Positions 6,350 through 14,024 of a stretch of DNA of 37,660 nt are shown in pieces. A model generated the notes under the pieces. It had not been told where the DNA came from. It worked only from the letters and a program-made list of their open reading frames with translations, and did no database searches. Origin of the DNA: Salinarimonadaceae bacterium (GTDB lineage Bacteria; Pseudomonadota; Alphaproteobacteria; Rhizobiales; Beijerinckiaceae); NCBI GenBank assembly GCA_007693435.1, contig REDO01000081.1:1-37660 (forward strand), in the 5' to 3' direction. Positions within the stretch are counted from its first letter, which is position 1; each line of letters opens with the position of its first letter. The translations under genes were made by a program, and so were the position numbers.

Positions 6350-8832
6350 GATGCATCCTCCAGTGAGAGCGCAGCGGCGATTACGGCCGATTGCTCCTTT
6401 TCGTGCCAGACTTTCCAGCCTACGGCGGGTGAGGGGGCGGCGGGCCGGCTGATGAGCCGCACGCGGCGGCCGACGGCGGCTTCGAGTTGACGGTCCAGCC
6501 AGGTGAAGGGACCGAGATTCGCCGGCTCCTCCTGCGCCCAAACCAGTTCAGCCTCGCCGTAAGGCTTCAGCGCGGCGGCGACGGCCTCGGTCGGGAACGG
6601 GTAGAGCTGCTCGAGCCGGACGAGCGCCACTTGTTGATCCAGCCCATGCTCCTTCCGCGCAGCGTCGAGCAGGAAGAACATCTTGCCGGAACAGAGCACG
6701 ACACGTTTCGCGCGCACGACCTTCTCCGCAATGACGGTTCGAAACCCTGTATCGACCGCGAAATCGACGAGCGCGGACCGGCAAGCGCTGTGGCGCAGCA
6801 GGAATTTCGGCGTCAGAACCACGAGCGGTTTCGCCACCTGGCGCACCACCTGTCGGCGCAGGGCGTGGAAGTAGTTGGCGGGAGTAGACGCGTTGATCAG
6901 GCAGATGTTTCCGCGCGCGCAGCGGGCGAGTACGCGTTCGGGATGCCCCGTGGAGTGGTCGGGGCCGCCGCCGTCCATCCCGTGCGGCAACAGAATGGTC
7001 AGGCGGGAGGTGAACAGCCAGCGGTCCTCGCCGCCCGTGACGAACTGGTCGAACGTGGACTGGCAGACATTGAGGAAATCGCCGAACTGCGCCTCCCAGA
7101 TGTGCTGGACGCGGCGGCCGCCGACGCTGAAACCGTATTCGAAGCCGAGCACGGCGTTCTCGATCAGCGGGGTGTTGAAGATCTCCACATCCCCGCCCAA
7201 GGCTCCAATGACGGAATGGACCGCGCCCGTTTTCTGGTCGTGGAGCGCGAGATGGCGCTGCGAAAAGGCGCCGCGAACGCTGTCCTGTCCACAGAAGCGG
7301 ACGGGCAGACCATCGTCGACGGCTACGGCCATGGCCAGCGCCTCGGCCGTCGACCAGTCGATACCCTCTCCCTTTTCGAAAGCCGCCCGCCGCTTCTCCA
7401 GGAATTGCAGGACTTTCGGATGCAGCGTCATGCCCTCAGGCACGCACGACATGGCGACGCCAAGCGCGCGCAATCTCTCGGGGTCTACGCCGGTCGCCAC
7501 ATGGTCGCAGAGCCGCGCCTCGATATCCGGCGCGAAACCGGGCGCCGTTTCGGGGCTGTTCGGAGCCCAGTTTTCCGCAGCGGCGAAGGCCGCATCCATC
7601 TCCGCTCGGAATTCGGAGAGATCGGGCGCGTTCGCGCGGCACGCCTCGGCGTAGCGCTCCGAGAGCGGGCGCAGCGCGTCCATCGCCTTGTATTGCAGTG
7701 GCTGGGTGAAGCGGGCCTCATCGATCTCGTTGTGGCCGCGCCGACGATAGCTGACGGTATCGACAACCACATCCGCGCCGAAACGGTTACGGTACCGCGC
7801 GGCGACGCGCAATGCAGCCAGAACGGCGTCCGGGTCGTCGCCGTTGACATGGATGACGGGCGCTTCGATCAGCTTTGCGATGTCCGTGCAGGTTCGCGCG
7901 CTCCGCCCCTCCTCCGGCTCGGTGGTGAAACCCAGCTGGTTGTTGAGAACGAGATGAATCGCGCCCCCGACTTGGAAATGACGCAGGGCGGAGAGCTGCA
8001 GAAGCTCCATGTTGACGCCTTGACCCGCAAAGGCCGCATCGGTGTGGAGCAGGAGGGGCAGCGGGGCCTCCCCCGTCTCCCGCGCCATGGCATAGGCGCG
8101 CCCCAGCGTCAGCGCGGGGACGATGGAGAGGTGCGACGGGTGCGGCGCGATCCACATATGGATGCCGTCGCCGCGCGTCCCTTCCCAACCAAGGTGGTAG
8201 GGCACGTCGGACGACGCGCCGAAATGCTCCGGCAGATCGGGGGCGCCCATACATTCTGCAATGCAGCGCAAGAGCGGCTTTTCGAACGAGAGCGCCATCT
8301 GCGTGAGGCGGCCCCGGTGCATGCCGCCGACGACAATGGTCTTCGCGCCCGATTCCCGGATGGCGGCGTCGATTGCAACGAGATAGCTCTCCGAGCCGGA
8401 CAAGCCGAAAATCTTTACCGTCGGCAGACGCTTGGCGAAGATCGCCTCAAAGGTCTCCGCCCTTGCTATCAGGTCGAGTGAAGCGATCCGGAGCTCCTGC
8501 GGCGGCGCCCATCCATCTTCGATCGCGGCCACAAGCCAAGCCGCACGCTCGGGATCCTGCAAATGGCCGATCTCCCAACCGATCGTTCCGCACCAGAGCG
8601 CGTCGAGGCGGGCCGCTTCGGCGGCATCCATTGCCTCGCGAGCCCCGGCGAGGTCGGGATGGGTCTGCCGGCTTGCGAGCTTCAGCGGGTCGAGATCCGC
8701 CGCAAGCCAGCCGAAGCGGCGCCAGGCGGCGCGCCCGGGTCCGCATCCGCGGCCGCGGCCGAACAATTCATCAAGCGCGCCCGGATCGCCCGCGCCCAGA
8801 AAATCGAACCGACGCAATTGATCCCGGTCCAT
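6346..8832 (-). CDS. 2-oxoglutarate dehydrogenase E1-like thiamine-diphosphate enzyme, orphan paralogue
   Basis: This 828-residue ThDP-dependent 2-oxoacid decarboxylase belongs to the OGDH E1 (SucA/DHTKD1) family; typical SucA has about 930-990 residues. Visible: the N-terminal 'FDFLGAGDPGALDELF' helix, 'GGMHRGRL' (171-178), the two substrate-region histidines in 'VPYHLGW' (His213) and 'HPSHLS' (His234), the ThDP/Mg motif 'HTDAAFAGQG' with Asp265 and 'NNQLGFTT', and the C-terminal 'GQDSVRGAFSQRH', 'WEAQFGDF' and 'STPANYFH'. Departures from SucA are TDA instead of GDA and 'HPSHLSIVP' instead of the usual NPSHLE motif. No E2 or E3 gene is nearby. AGGTGA precedes the ATG. It overlaps the RraA-like gene by four bases. 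A changed 2-oxoacid substrate, or a stand-alone decarboxylase/carboligase role, is inferred. Confidence 0.9.
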   Translation of the reverse strand: MDRDQLRRFDFLGAGDPGALDELFGRGRGCGPGRAAWRRFGWLAADLDPLKLASRQTHPDLAGAREAMDAAEAARLDALWCGTIGWEIGHLQDPERAAWLVAAIEDGWAPPQELRIASLDLIARAETFEAIFAKRLPTVKIFGLSGSESYLVAIDAAIRESGAKTIVVGGMHRGRLTQMALSFEKPLLRCIAECMGAPDLPEHFGASSDVPYHLGWEGTRGDGIHMWIAPHPSHLSIVPALTLGRAYAMARETGEAPLPLLLHTDAAFAGQGVNMELLQLSALRHFQVGGAIHLVLNNQLGFTTEPEEGRSARTCTDIAKLIEAPVIHVNGDDPDAVLAALRVAARYRNRFGADVVVDTVSYRRRGHNEIDEARFTQPLQYKAMDALRPLSERYAEACRANAPDLSEFRAEMDAAFAAAENWAPNSPETAPGFAPDIEARLCDHVATGVDPERLRALGVAMSCVPEGMTLHPKVLQFLEKRRAAFEKGEGIDWSTAEALAMAVAVDDGLPVRFCGQDSVRGAFSQRHLALHDQKTGAVHSVIGALGGDVEIFNTPLIENAVLGFEYGFSVGGRRVQHIWEAQFGDFLNVCQSTFDQFVTGGEDRWLFTSRLTILLPHGMDGGGPDHSTGHPERVLARCARGNICLINASTPANYFHALRRQVVRQVAKPLVVLTPKFLLRHSACRSALVDFAVDTGFRTVIAEKVVRAKRVVLCSGKMFFLLDAARKEHGLDQQVALVRLEQLYPFPTEAVAAALKPYGEAELVWAQEEPANLGPFTWLDRQLEAAVGRRVRLISRPAAPSPAVGWKVWHEKEQSAVIAAALSLEDAS

Positions 8833-8972
8833 TTGCTCGTCACCTGCCGAAAATGCTGATCAAGATGGCGCATTGGGTTGAAGGCGCGCCGGGAAGGCCC
8901 GCCCCGCCACCGGCATCGTCCCGCCAGAACTGCCGCCGCCTGATCGCGGGCGAGCCGGAAACGGCGACGTCG

Positions 8973-9578
8973 CTATTCCACGAAGCGAATTCGATGCGCG
9001 AACTTCACATCCCCCGTCGGCTCGACGCCGGCGTCGGAATCGGCGTAATCCGCGAAGAACAGGTATGACGCTTCGATTGTGTTGGAGCGAAGGTTGCTGG
9101 CATGGGTATGCGTCAGCACGAGATGCGCGACATCGAGCGGGAGCTCGTGCGCGAAGATCTTGTGCGTGGCATAGGCCGCGTGCTGGATATTCGCGCCGAG
9201 CGCGCTCTTGCGCGCCGCGAGCACCTTGTCGTTCGGCGGCTTCTTCCCGGGATCCGGCTCGGTTTCGACGGGCTTGCTGACGTCATGGAGCAGGCAGGCC
9301 GCGAGCAGATGATCGCGATTATAGGGCGTGCCGTGCAGCTTCCTGGCGGTCTCGGCGAGCGACAGGGCCATCACCGTCACGCCCCGGATATGGTCAACGA
9401 GCCTTCGGCCGTGCTCCGAACCGATATTCTTCGGAACATCCTCGAATTTGTCCCAGGCGCATTCCGCGCCGATTTCCTTCCATATCGCAAGGACGCCCCG
9501 TCGAAGCGTATCGTCCGAAATCTCGGCGATCTCCGGGAAAAGCGCCTGCAAACCTGCATCGTCGATATTGATGGCCAT
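8973..9578 (-). CDS. HD-domain metal-dependent phosphohydrolase-like protein
   Basis: A 201-residue HD-superfamily protein. The metal ligands are visible as His63 ('VDHIRGV'), His98-Asp99 ('CLLHDVSKP'), His133 ('IQHAAYATHK') and a distal Asp177 ('FFADYAD'). This is the H...HD...H...D pattern of nucleotide or phosphoester hydrolases and some oxygenases. The start is supported by AAGGAGACATCACC-ATG. It lies inside the minus-strand catabolic operon, between the Ldh2 gene (86 bases) and the E1-like gene (140 bases). HD proteins rarely occur in organic-acid operons. It could hydrolyse a phosphorylated or CoA-derived intermediate or a damaged cofactor, but nothing in the sequence says which. Confidence 0.85.
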   Translation of the reverse strand: MAINIDDAGLQALFPEIAEISDDTLRRGVLAIWKEIGAECAWDKFEDVPKNIGSEHGRRLVDHIRGVTVMALSLAETARKLHGTPYNRDHLLAACLLHDVSKPVETEPDPGKKPPNDKVLAARKSALGANIQHAAYATHKIFAHELPLDVAHLVLTHTHASNLRSNTIEASYLFFADYADSDAGVEPTGDVKFAHRIRFVE

Positions 9579-9664
9579 GGTGATGTCTCCTTCCGCCTGA
9601 ATTTCCAGAAACGGGGCCGCGCCTTAAACCGGTTGGTCGGCCCCGAATGTGTATCCCCGTCCGC

Positions 9665-10738
9665 TCACGCGGTTGCGCGCACGGCCTCGATGAAAGACGG
9701 CGGCGTCTCCGTCATGCGCGCGGCTTCGAGCACCTGATCCAGGGTCGTCTTGTCGATTTCGATTCCCCGCTCGGACCTCAGCCTGCGATTTTCGCTTTCG
9801 ACATCGCCGGGAAGGCGCACGGGCTGGTCCGCGTTCTGCGGCGGCGAATCCTTCACCCAGGACGCGTAATCCAGCACCTCCCTGGAGAAGGCGTCGAGAT
9901 CGCCGAGCATCGACACATTGATATGGATCGCCATGACGTTGTTGATCGGATACCAGCCGGTCGCCTCCCCGCGATAATCAGCCCCCGCGCCGGTCAGGAT
10001 TCCGGCGAAAAGGTCGGTGAAGACGCACAGGCCGTAGCCCTTGTGGCCGCCGAACGGGAGCAGCGCGCCGGGAGGCGGGCCGTCCAGCGCGAAGGGGTCG
10101 TCGGTGAGATCGCCATTCGCGTCGATGATGCAGGCCTCGCGCAATTTCGTCCCCTGATTACGCGCAAGCCGGACTTTCCCCATGGCGACCGAGGCGGTTG
10201 AAATGTCGAGGACGATCGGATCCGCGCCCTTCACCGGCATGCCGAGGCTGATCGGCCCGACATTGAGGCGGCGGTCGCTGCCGCCGAAAGGCGCGATCTG
10301 CGCGCCTCCGGGACGCACTGAATTGGCGAAATAAATGGTGGCCTGTCCGGCGCCCGCGGCCAGTTCCGCCCAGGCGCCCAGACGTCCGCAATGGCCGGAA
10401 TGGCGCAGGGTGTACATTGCGAGGCCGGACTTCTCCGCCTTGGCGATGGCGCGGTTCGTCGCTTCGAGCGCGGCGACCTGCCCGAAGCCGTGTCCCCCGT
10501 CGAGCACGAACATCGTGTCGTTCTCGAACAGCGTCTGCGGGCGGACATTGGCGTGCATTTCGCCCTTCTTGACGGCCTTGACGTAAGGCAGCGTACGGAT
10601 GACTCCGTGAGAATCGTGGCCGACCAGACACGAATCGACGAGATGATGCGCGACGATGCGCGCCTCGTGGTCATTGCTGCCCACTCCGATGAAAATGCGA
10701 TGGAGCAGTTCCTCCAGCGGCTTCGCCTGCACGAGCAT
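9665..10738 (-). CDS. Ldh2-type malate/L-lactate/ureidoglycolate dehydrogenase family oxidoreductase
   Basis: A 357-residue NAD(P)-dependent 2-hydroxyacid dehydrogenase of the Ldh_2 fold (malate, L-sulfolactate, ureidoglycolate and 2,3-diketogulonate enzymes), unrelated to classical Rossmann LDH. Family signatures are 'GHDSHGV' (residues 40-46), 'RHSGHCGRLGAW' (112-123), 'VLDISTASVAMGKV' (176-189) and 'PFGGHKGYGL' (228-237). A GGAGGAACCA ribosome site precedes the ATG. It is the third gene of the operon, 34 bases after the D-X20-R-D RraA aldolase. In this context it would oxidise a 2-hydroxyacid to a 2-oxoacid that an aldolase can cleave, or reduce an aldolase product. The exact substrate is not evident. 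Confidence 0.93.
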   Translation of the reverse strand: MLVQAKPLEELLHRIFIGVGSNDHEARIVAHHLVDSCLVGHDSHGVIRTLPYVKAVKKGEMHANVRPQTLFENDTMFVLDGGHGFGQVAALEATNRAIAKAEKSGLAMYTLRHSGHCGRLGAWAELAAGAGQATIYFANSVRPGGAQIAPFGGSDRRLNVGPISLGMPVKGADPIVLDISTASVAMGKVRLARNQGTKLREACIIDANGDLTDDPFALDGPPPGALLPFGGHKGYGLCVFTDLFAGILTGAGADYRGEATGWYPINNVMAIHINVSMLGDLDAFSREVLDYASWVKDSPPQNADQPVRLPGDVESENRRLRSERGIEIDKTTLDQVLEAARMTETPPSFIEAVRATA

Positions 10739-10772
10739 TGGTTCCTCCGCACTCGCCGGCGTTCGCCGGTCG

Positions 10773-11273
10773 CTATTGTTCCGCTCGGCCGAGATCCAGT
10801 TCCTCGCGCGCGATCAGCACGCCGTCCTCATCGGCGTAGATCCAGCAGCCAGGACCGATCTCCGCATCTCCCAGCTGAATGGACAGGTCGATCTCCCCCG
10901 CCCCGGTTTTTCCGGGAGGCCACGGATTGGAGCCGAGGGCGAAAATTCCCATGTCGATCGTCCGCAACGTCGCCACATCGCGCACGGCGCCCGCTATGAG
11001 CAGCCCGGCCCAGCCATTGGCGGCCGCCTCGGCGGCCACACGATCGCCGCACAAAGCCGTCCCCAGGGACGAGCCGCCATCGACCGCCACGACCCCGCCA
11101 TCGCCCGGCTGCGCGATTATCTGCTTGAGAAGCGCATTGTCGTGATGACAGCGAACAGTCCGCGCCGGGCCGAAGAACGCGTTTCGCGCGCCGTAGCTGC
11201 CAAACGGGAGAAGGCACACTTCGATGAGCCCGGAGCCCGCGTAGCGGTCGACGATATCTGCGGTGGGCGTCAT
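10773..11273 (-). CDS. RraA-family class II aldolase-like protein (D-X20-R-D intact)
   Basis: A 166-residue short-form RraA protein. The catalytic/metal motif of HMG/CHA aldolases, D-X20-R-D, is complete: Asp77 in 'LCGDRVA' and Arg98-Asp99 in 'GLLIAGAVRD', with 'AANGWAGLLI' between. Members cleave 4-hydroxy-4-methyl-2-oxoglutarate to two pyruvates, or decarboxylate oxaloacetate, using a divalent metal; E. coli RraA itself modulates RNase E. The position 16 bases after a beta-decarboxylating dehydrogenase gene and before an Ldh2 gene favours a metabolic aldolase rather than an RNase regulator. The C-terminal 'GCWIYADEDGVLI' is typical of the short subfamily. Confidence 0.92.
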   Translation of the reverse strand: MTPTADIVDRYAGSGLIEVCLLPFGSYGARNAFFGPARTVRCHHDNALLKQIIAQPGDGGVVAVDGGSSLGTALCGDRVAAEAAANGWAGLLIAGAVRDVATLRTIDMGIFALGSNPWPPGKTGAGEIDLSIQLGDAEIGPGCWIYADEDGVLIAREELDLGRAEQ

Positions 11274-11289
11274 GATCCGTCATCTTTCC

Positions 11290-12405
11290 TCATGTCGCCG
11301 CCTTGGCTTCGCGCTCGATCGCTTCGATCAAGTGGCGCGTGAAGGCGCGGGTGCCCAATTCGCCGCCCAGATCTCCGGTTCGATGCGCCGGCTCGGCGAT
11401 CACCTGTTCGAGGCCCGTCTGAATCAACGCGGCTGCGCGGATCAGGCGGGCGTCCGAGCGCCTCTGTCCGAGCCAATCGAAAAGCATCGCCGCCGATCCG
11501 ATCAGGGCGGTCGGGTTGGCGATGTCGCGTCCGGCGATATCCGGGGCCGATCCGTGCTGGGCTTGGGCCACCGCATGATCGGCTCCGGCGTTCAGGGATT
11601 CCGCGAGCCCGAGACTGCCGGAAATCTCCGAGGCCTGATCGGACAGGATGTCGCCGAACATGTTCGTCGTGACGATCACGTCGAAAACGCTCGCGTCGCG
11701 AACGAGCAGCGCCGCCATGGCGTCGACGATCTTTTCGTCATAGGCGATCTCCGGATGCTTCGCGGCGACGGCGCGGGCGCATTCGAGGAACAGGCCGTCG
11801 GTCACGCGCAGGACATTGGCCTTGTGCACCACTGTGACCTTCTTGCGCCGCCGGGCTGCAAGCTCGAACGCAGCCTCCACGATCCGGGTCGAGCCGGTGC
11901 GGGTGATCTTGCGGATCGATAGCGCGATATCCGGCGTCGGCATGAACTCGCCAGGCCCGACGAACATCGAACGATCCGAATAGAACCCCTCGGTATTCTC
12001 CCGAACGATGACGAGATCGACATGGGATCCGCAGCGCGGCGGCAAGCCCGTGCGGGATCGCGCCGGACGGATATTCGCATAGAGATCGAGCCTCTTGCGC
12101 AATTCGCCGGAAGGGTTGAGCCCGCCTTCGGATGCGGGCGGATAGTCGTTGTGCGAAACCGGCCCGAGGATGACGCCGTCACTCTGCTTTGCGGCGGGCA
12201 TGATCGTTTCGGGAAATGTGGAGCCGCACGCCTCGAGCGCGGCGAAGCCGACGGGAAGGTTCGTGAACGCGAGACCGAGCCCGAGAAGGCTGTCGACGGT
12301 ACGAAGGGTTTCGACCGTGGCCGAACAAATTTCAGGACCTATGCCATCGCCCTCAAGGACGAGCAGCTTGATCGGCTCCCGGCTCGATGCGCCTGTCACG
12401 GGCAT
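11290..12405 (-). CDS. Isocitrate/isopropylmalate/tartrate dehydrogenase family (beta-decarboxylating) enzyme
   Basis: A 371-residue NAD-dependent dehydrogenase that oxidises (2R,3S)-type 2-hydroxy acids carrying a 3-carboxylate, usually with loss of CO2. Motifs: 'LEGDGIGPEI' at the N terminus, 'LYANIRPARS', 'IVRENTEGFYSDRS' in the substrate loop, 'VVHKANVLRVTDGLF' (catalytic Lys), 'VTTNMFGDILSD' (metal Asp residues) and 'HGSAPDIAGRDIANP', where Asp-Ile at the cofactor position points to NAD rather than NADP. ENTEG resembles isocitrate-type enzymes; isopropylmalate and tartrate enzymes differ here. GGGAGGGGG lies just before the ATG at 12405, which is preferred over an upstream TTG at 12432. 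It is the first gene of the six-gene minus operon. Confidence 0.92.
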   Translation of the reverse strand: MPVTGASSREPIKLLVLEGDGIGPEICSATVETLRTVDSLLGLGLAFTNLPVGFAALEACGSTFPETIMPAAKQSDGVILGPVSHNDYPPASEGGLNPSGELRKRLDLYANIRPARSRTGLPPRCGSHVDLVIVRENTEGFYSDRSMFVGPGEFMPTPDIALSIRKITRTGSTRIVEAAFELAARRRKKVTVVHKANVLRVTDGLFLECARAVAAKHPEIAYDEKIVDAMAALLVRDASVFDVIVTTNMFGDILSDQASEISGSLGLAESLNAGADHAVAQAQHGSAPDIAGRDIANPTALIGSAAMLFDWLGQRRSDARLIRAAALIQTGLEQVIAEPAHRTGDLGGELGTRAFTRHLIEAIEREAKAAT

Positions 12406-12793
12406 TCCCCCTCCCAGTTTTCGGCCTGTCAAGCGCTCCTGAAACGAGAGGCTTCGAGCCGGTCATTTGGACCGTTTTCGGCAGGCGGTTCGCGTGTCGA
12501 ACTTCGGCTTATTGGGCTCTCTATTTTTTTCTTAGGAGAATGTAATCGGCGCGCATTGTCAAAAAGCGTGTATTCCCAAGGGTAAGTGCAGAATTTCGCA
12601 TTTCGCTTGATGAACTCTCGTTTCTAAATTAGCCTCAACTTCAGTGAGAGGCCGGAAGCGAATACGGGGACGGGCGCACAACAAGGCGGTCAGGATTTCT
12701 CCATGAGGCTCAATTCTCGCCTTCATGGGACGTCGAAGAGCCGCTGATCGCCCCCTCGCGCTACACCGGTCCGGCTTTGGGGGAGTGGAGCCG
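12406..12793. promoter_or_regulatory. Divergent intergenic control region of the two module-A operons
   Basis: These 388 bases separate the minus-strand dehydrogenase operon from the plus-strand lyase/AtuA/TRAP operon and hold no convincing gene. The middle (about 12515-12640) is clearly A+T-richer than its surroundings. It contains a poly-T run (ATTTTTTTC near 12525), a minus-strand TTGACA (12562 down to 12557), an imperfect palindrome TTCCCAAGGGTAA (about 12573-12585), a tandem 7-mer ATTTCGC-ATTTCGC (12593-12606) and a TTCTAAATTAG stretch. I could not place a well-spaced sigma-70 promoter. The IclR protein at the end of the plus operon is the obvious candidate regulator. Confidence 0.6.
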
Positions 12794-13687
12794 ATGTCAT
12801 CGTCTAGTCGCGCGCTGCGCGAGCACTTGTCTGCGGGACGGTTTCTTTGGTTGCCGGCGGTCTACGATCCGATCGGCGCGCGTCTGGTGGAGTCGACCGG
12901 CTTCGAAGCGGCCTATGTCGGGGGCTTCGTCACCGGCGGCTCGCTCGCGGTCACGGAACCGCTTCTGACGATGACCGAGCAGATCCAGGTGGCGGGCGCC
13001 GCAGCCGGCGCCGTGGATATTCCAGTACTCGCCGACGCCGGCGCCGGGTTCGGTGAGCCGCTACACACCATGCGCACGGTCCGCGAATTCATTCGCGCGG
13101 GAATTGCGGGTATCCATATAGAGGATCAACTCTATCCGAAACGGGCGCACTATCACAAATACGTCGCCCACGCGATTCCAGTCGAGGAATTCGTCGCGAA
13201 GATCCAGTTCGCCTGCCGCGAGCGCGACGCGGTCGATCCCGATTTCGTCATCATAGCGCGGACCGATACATGTCGCTCCGAAGGCCTCGAAGAGGCCGTC
13301 TTGCGCATCAATCGCGCGGCCGAAGTCGGCGCCGATCTCGGGCTTCTGTTCCCGCGAGACGCCGAAGAGGCGAAGCAGGCCACCCGCGACTGCAAGATCC
13401 CGCTCGTCTATGTGCAGAGCCGCGGGAACCGCGACGGGCGTCCGTTGTTTTCACGCCAGGAACTCGAGGATATGGGCTACGTCGCCTGCATTGACGCCCA
13501 GATCATGCTGTGCACCGCCTTCCACTATCTCAAGGAAGCGCTGACGGAGCTGCGCAGTACCGGACGTTACGAGAAGCTGTCGAACGCCGATTTCGTCAAG
13601 TCGCGACACGACCTCGAAACCTTGATCCGACTTGAGGAATACTACGAAATCGAGGCGATGACCGTCGAGCATTCCGAAGACAAATAG
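12794..13687 (+). CDS. Isocitrate lyase/PEP mutase superfamily enzyme (no Cys in the catalytic loop)
   Basis: A 297-residue TIM-barrel enzyme of the ICL/PEPM superfamily, which cleaves or forms C-C or C-P bonds in 2-hydroxy or phosphono acids (2-methylisocitrate, 2,3-dimethylmalate, oxaloacetate, phosphonopyruvate). Family core: 'DAGAGFG' (81-87, in place of DADTGYG), 'MRTVREFIRAGIAGIHIEDQ' (93-112) and 'DFVIIARTDT'. Lyase members carry a K-K/R-C-G-H loop with a catalytic Cys; here it reads 'PKRAHYHKY' (115-123), with no Cys. A Cys-independent retro-aldol, decarboxylase or hydrolase reaction is therefore likely. The ATG at 12794 has GGGGGAG upstream. It is the first gene of the plus operon, directly before DUF4387-AtuA. 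Confidence 0.9.
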   Translation: MSSSSRALREHLSAGRFLWLPAVYDPIGARLVESTGFEAAYVGGFVTGGSLAVTEPLLTMTEQIQVAGAAAGAVDIPVLADAGAGFGEPLHTMRTVREFIRAGIAGIHIEDQLYPKRAHYHKYVAHAIPVEEFVAKIQFACRERDAVDPDFVIIARTDTCRSEGLEEAVLRINRAAEVGADLGLLFPRDAEEAKQATRDCKIPLVYVQSRGNRDGRPLFSRQELEDMGYVACIDAQIMLCTAFHYLKEALTELRSTGRYEKLSNADFVKSRHDLETLIRLEEYYEIEAMTVEHSEDK

Positions 13688-13721
13688 GGCGGCCGGAAAG
13701 GTTCGACCGGGGGTCTCAATC

Positions 13722-14024
13722 ATGCAGCTCGCAGATATAGCCAAAGTCGTTCGCAGCAAGAATGCCGGCCCACGCACGCTGACTTTCGATCTCATTTTCG
13801 AGAACGCCGAGGATTTCGAGCGGGTTCGTTCCAGCGCTCAGAAACTGCACAGTGAGATCGCCCGCCGCTACGGCAGGAGCGAGAACGAAATCACAGTGAT
13901 CGCGTATCCGCCAGCCAACGCGATCAAGGTTTCCATGCGACGAACCGTGATGGCCGGGGATCCGGGGGACCGCGATGTCTACGGAGCCCAGCAGCACGCC
14001 CAGCTTCTGGATATCGAGCTATGA
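13722..14024 (+). CDS. DUF4387 protein, AtuA partner
   Basis: A 100-residue protein matching DUF4387: 'MQLADIAKVVRSKNAGPRTLTFD' at the N terminus, 'FENAEDFERVR' in the middle and 'AYPPANAIKVSMRR' toward the end. DUF4387 domains occur beside, or fused to the C terminus of, AtuA (DUF1446) proteins. The stop overlaps the AtuA start by four bases (ATGA), so the two are almost certainly made in equal amounts and may form a complex. No catalytic motif is visible and the biochemical role of the family is not established as far as I know. Confidence 0.88.
   Translation: MQLADIAKVVRSKNAGPRTLTFDLIFENAEDFERVRSSAQKLHSEIARRYGRSENEITVIAYPPANAIKVSMRRTVMAGDPGDRDVYGAQQHAQLLDIEL

Noticed and set aside
6487-8481. 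A 664-codon open frame antisense to the E1-like gene
   Set aside because: It mirrors a well-supported ThDP enzyme, has biased Arg/Gly/His-rich composition and no recognisable motif; such frames are expected in G+C-rich DNA.
12605-12632. TTGATG...TAAATT as a plus-strand promoter of the lyase/AtuA operon
   Set aside because: The spacing is only 12 bases, too short for a sigma-70 promoter.
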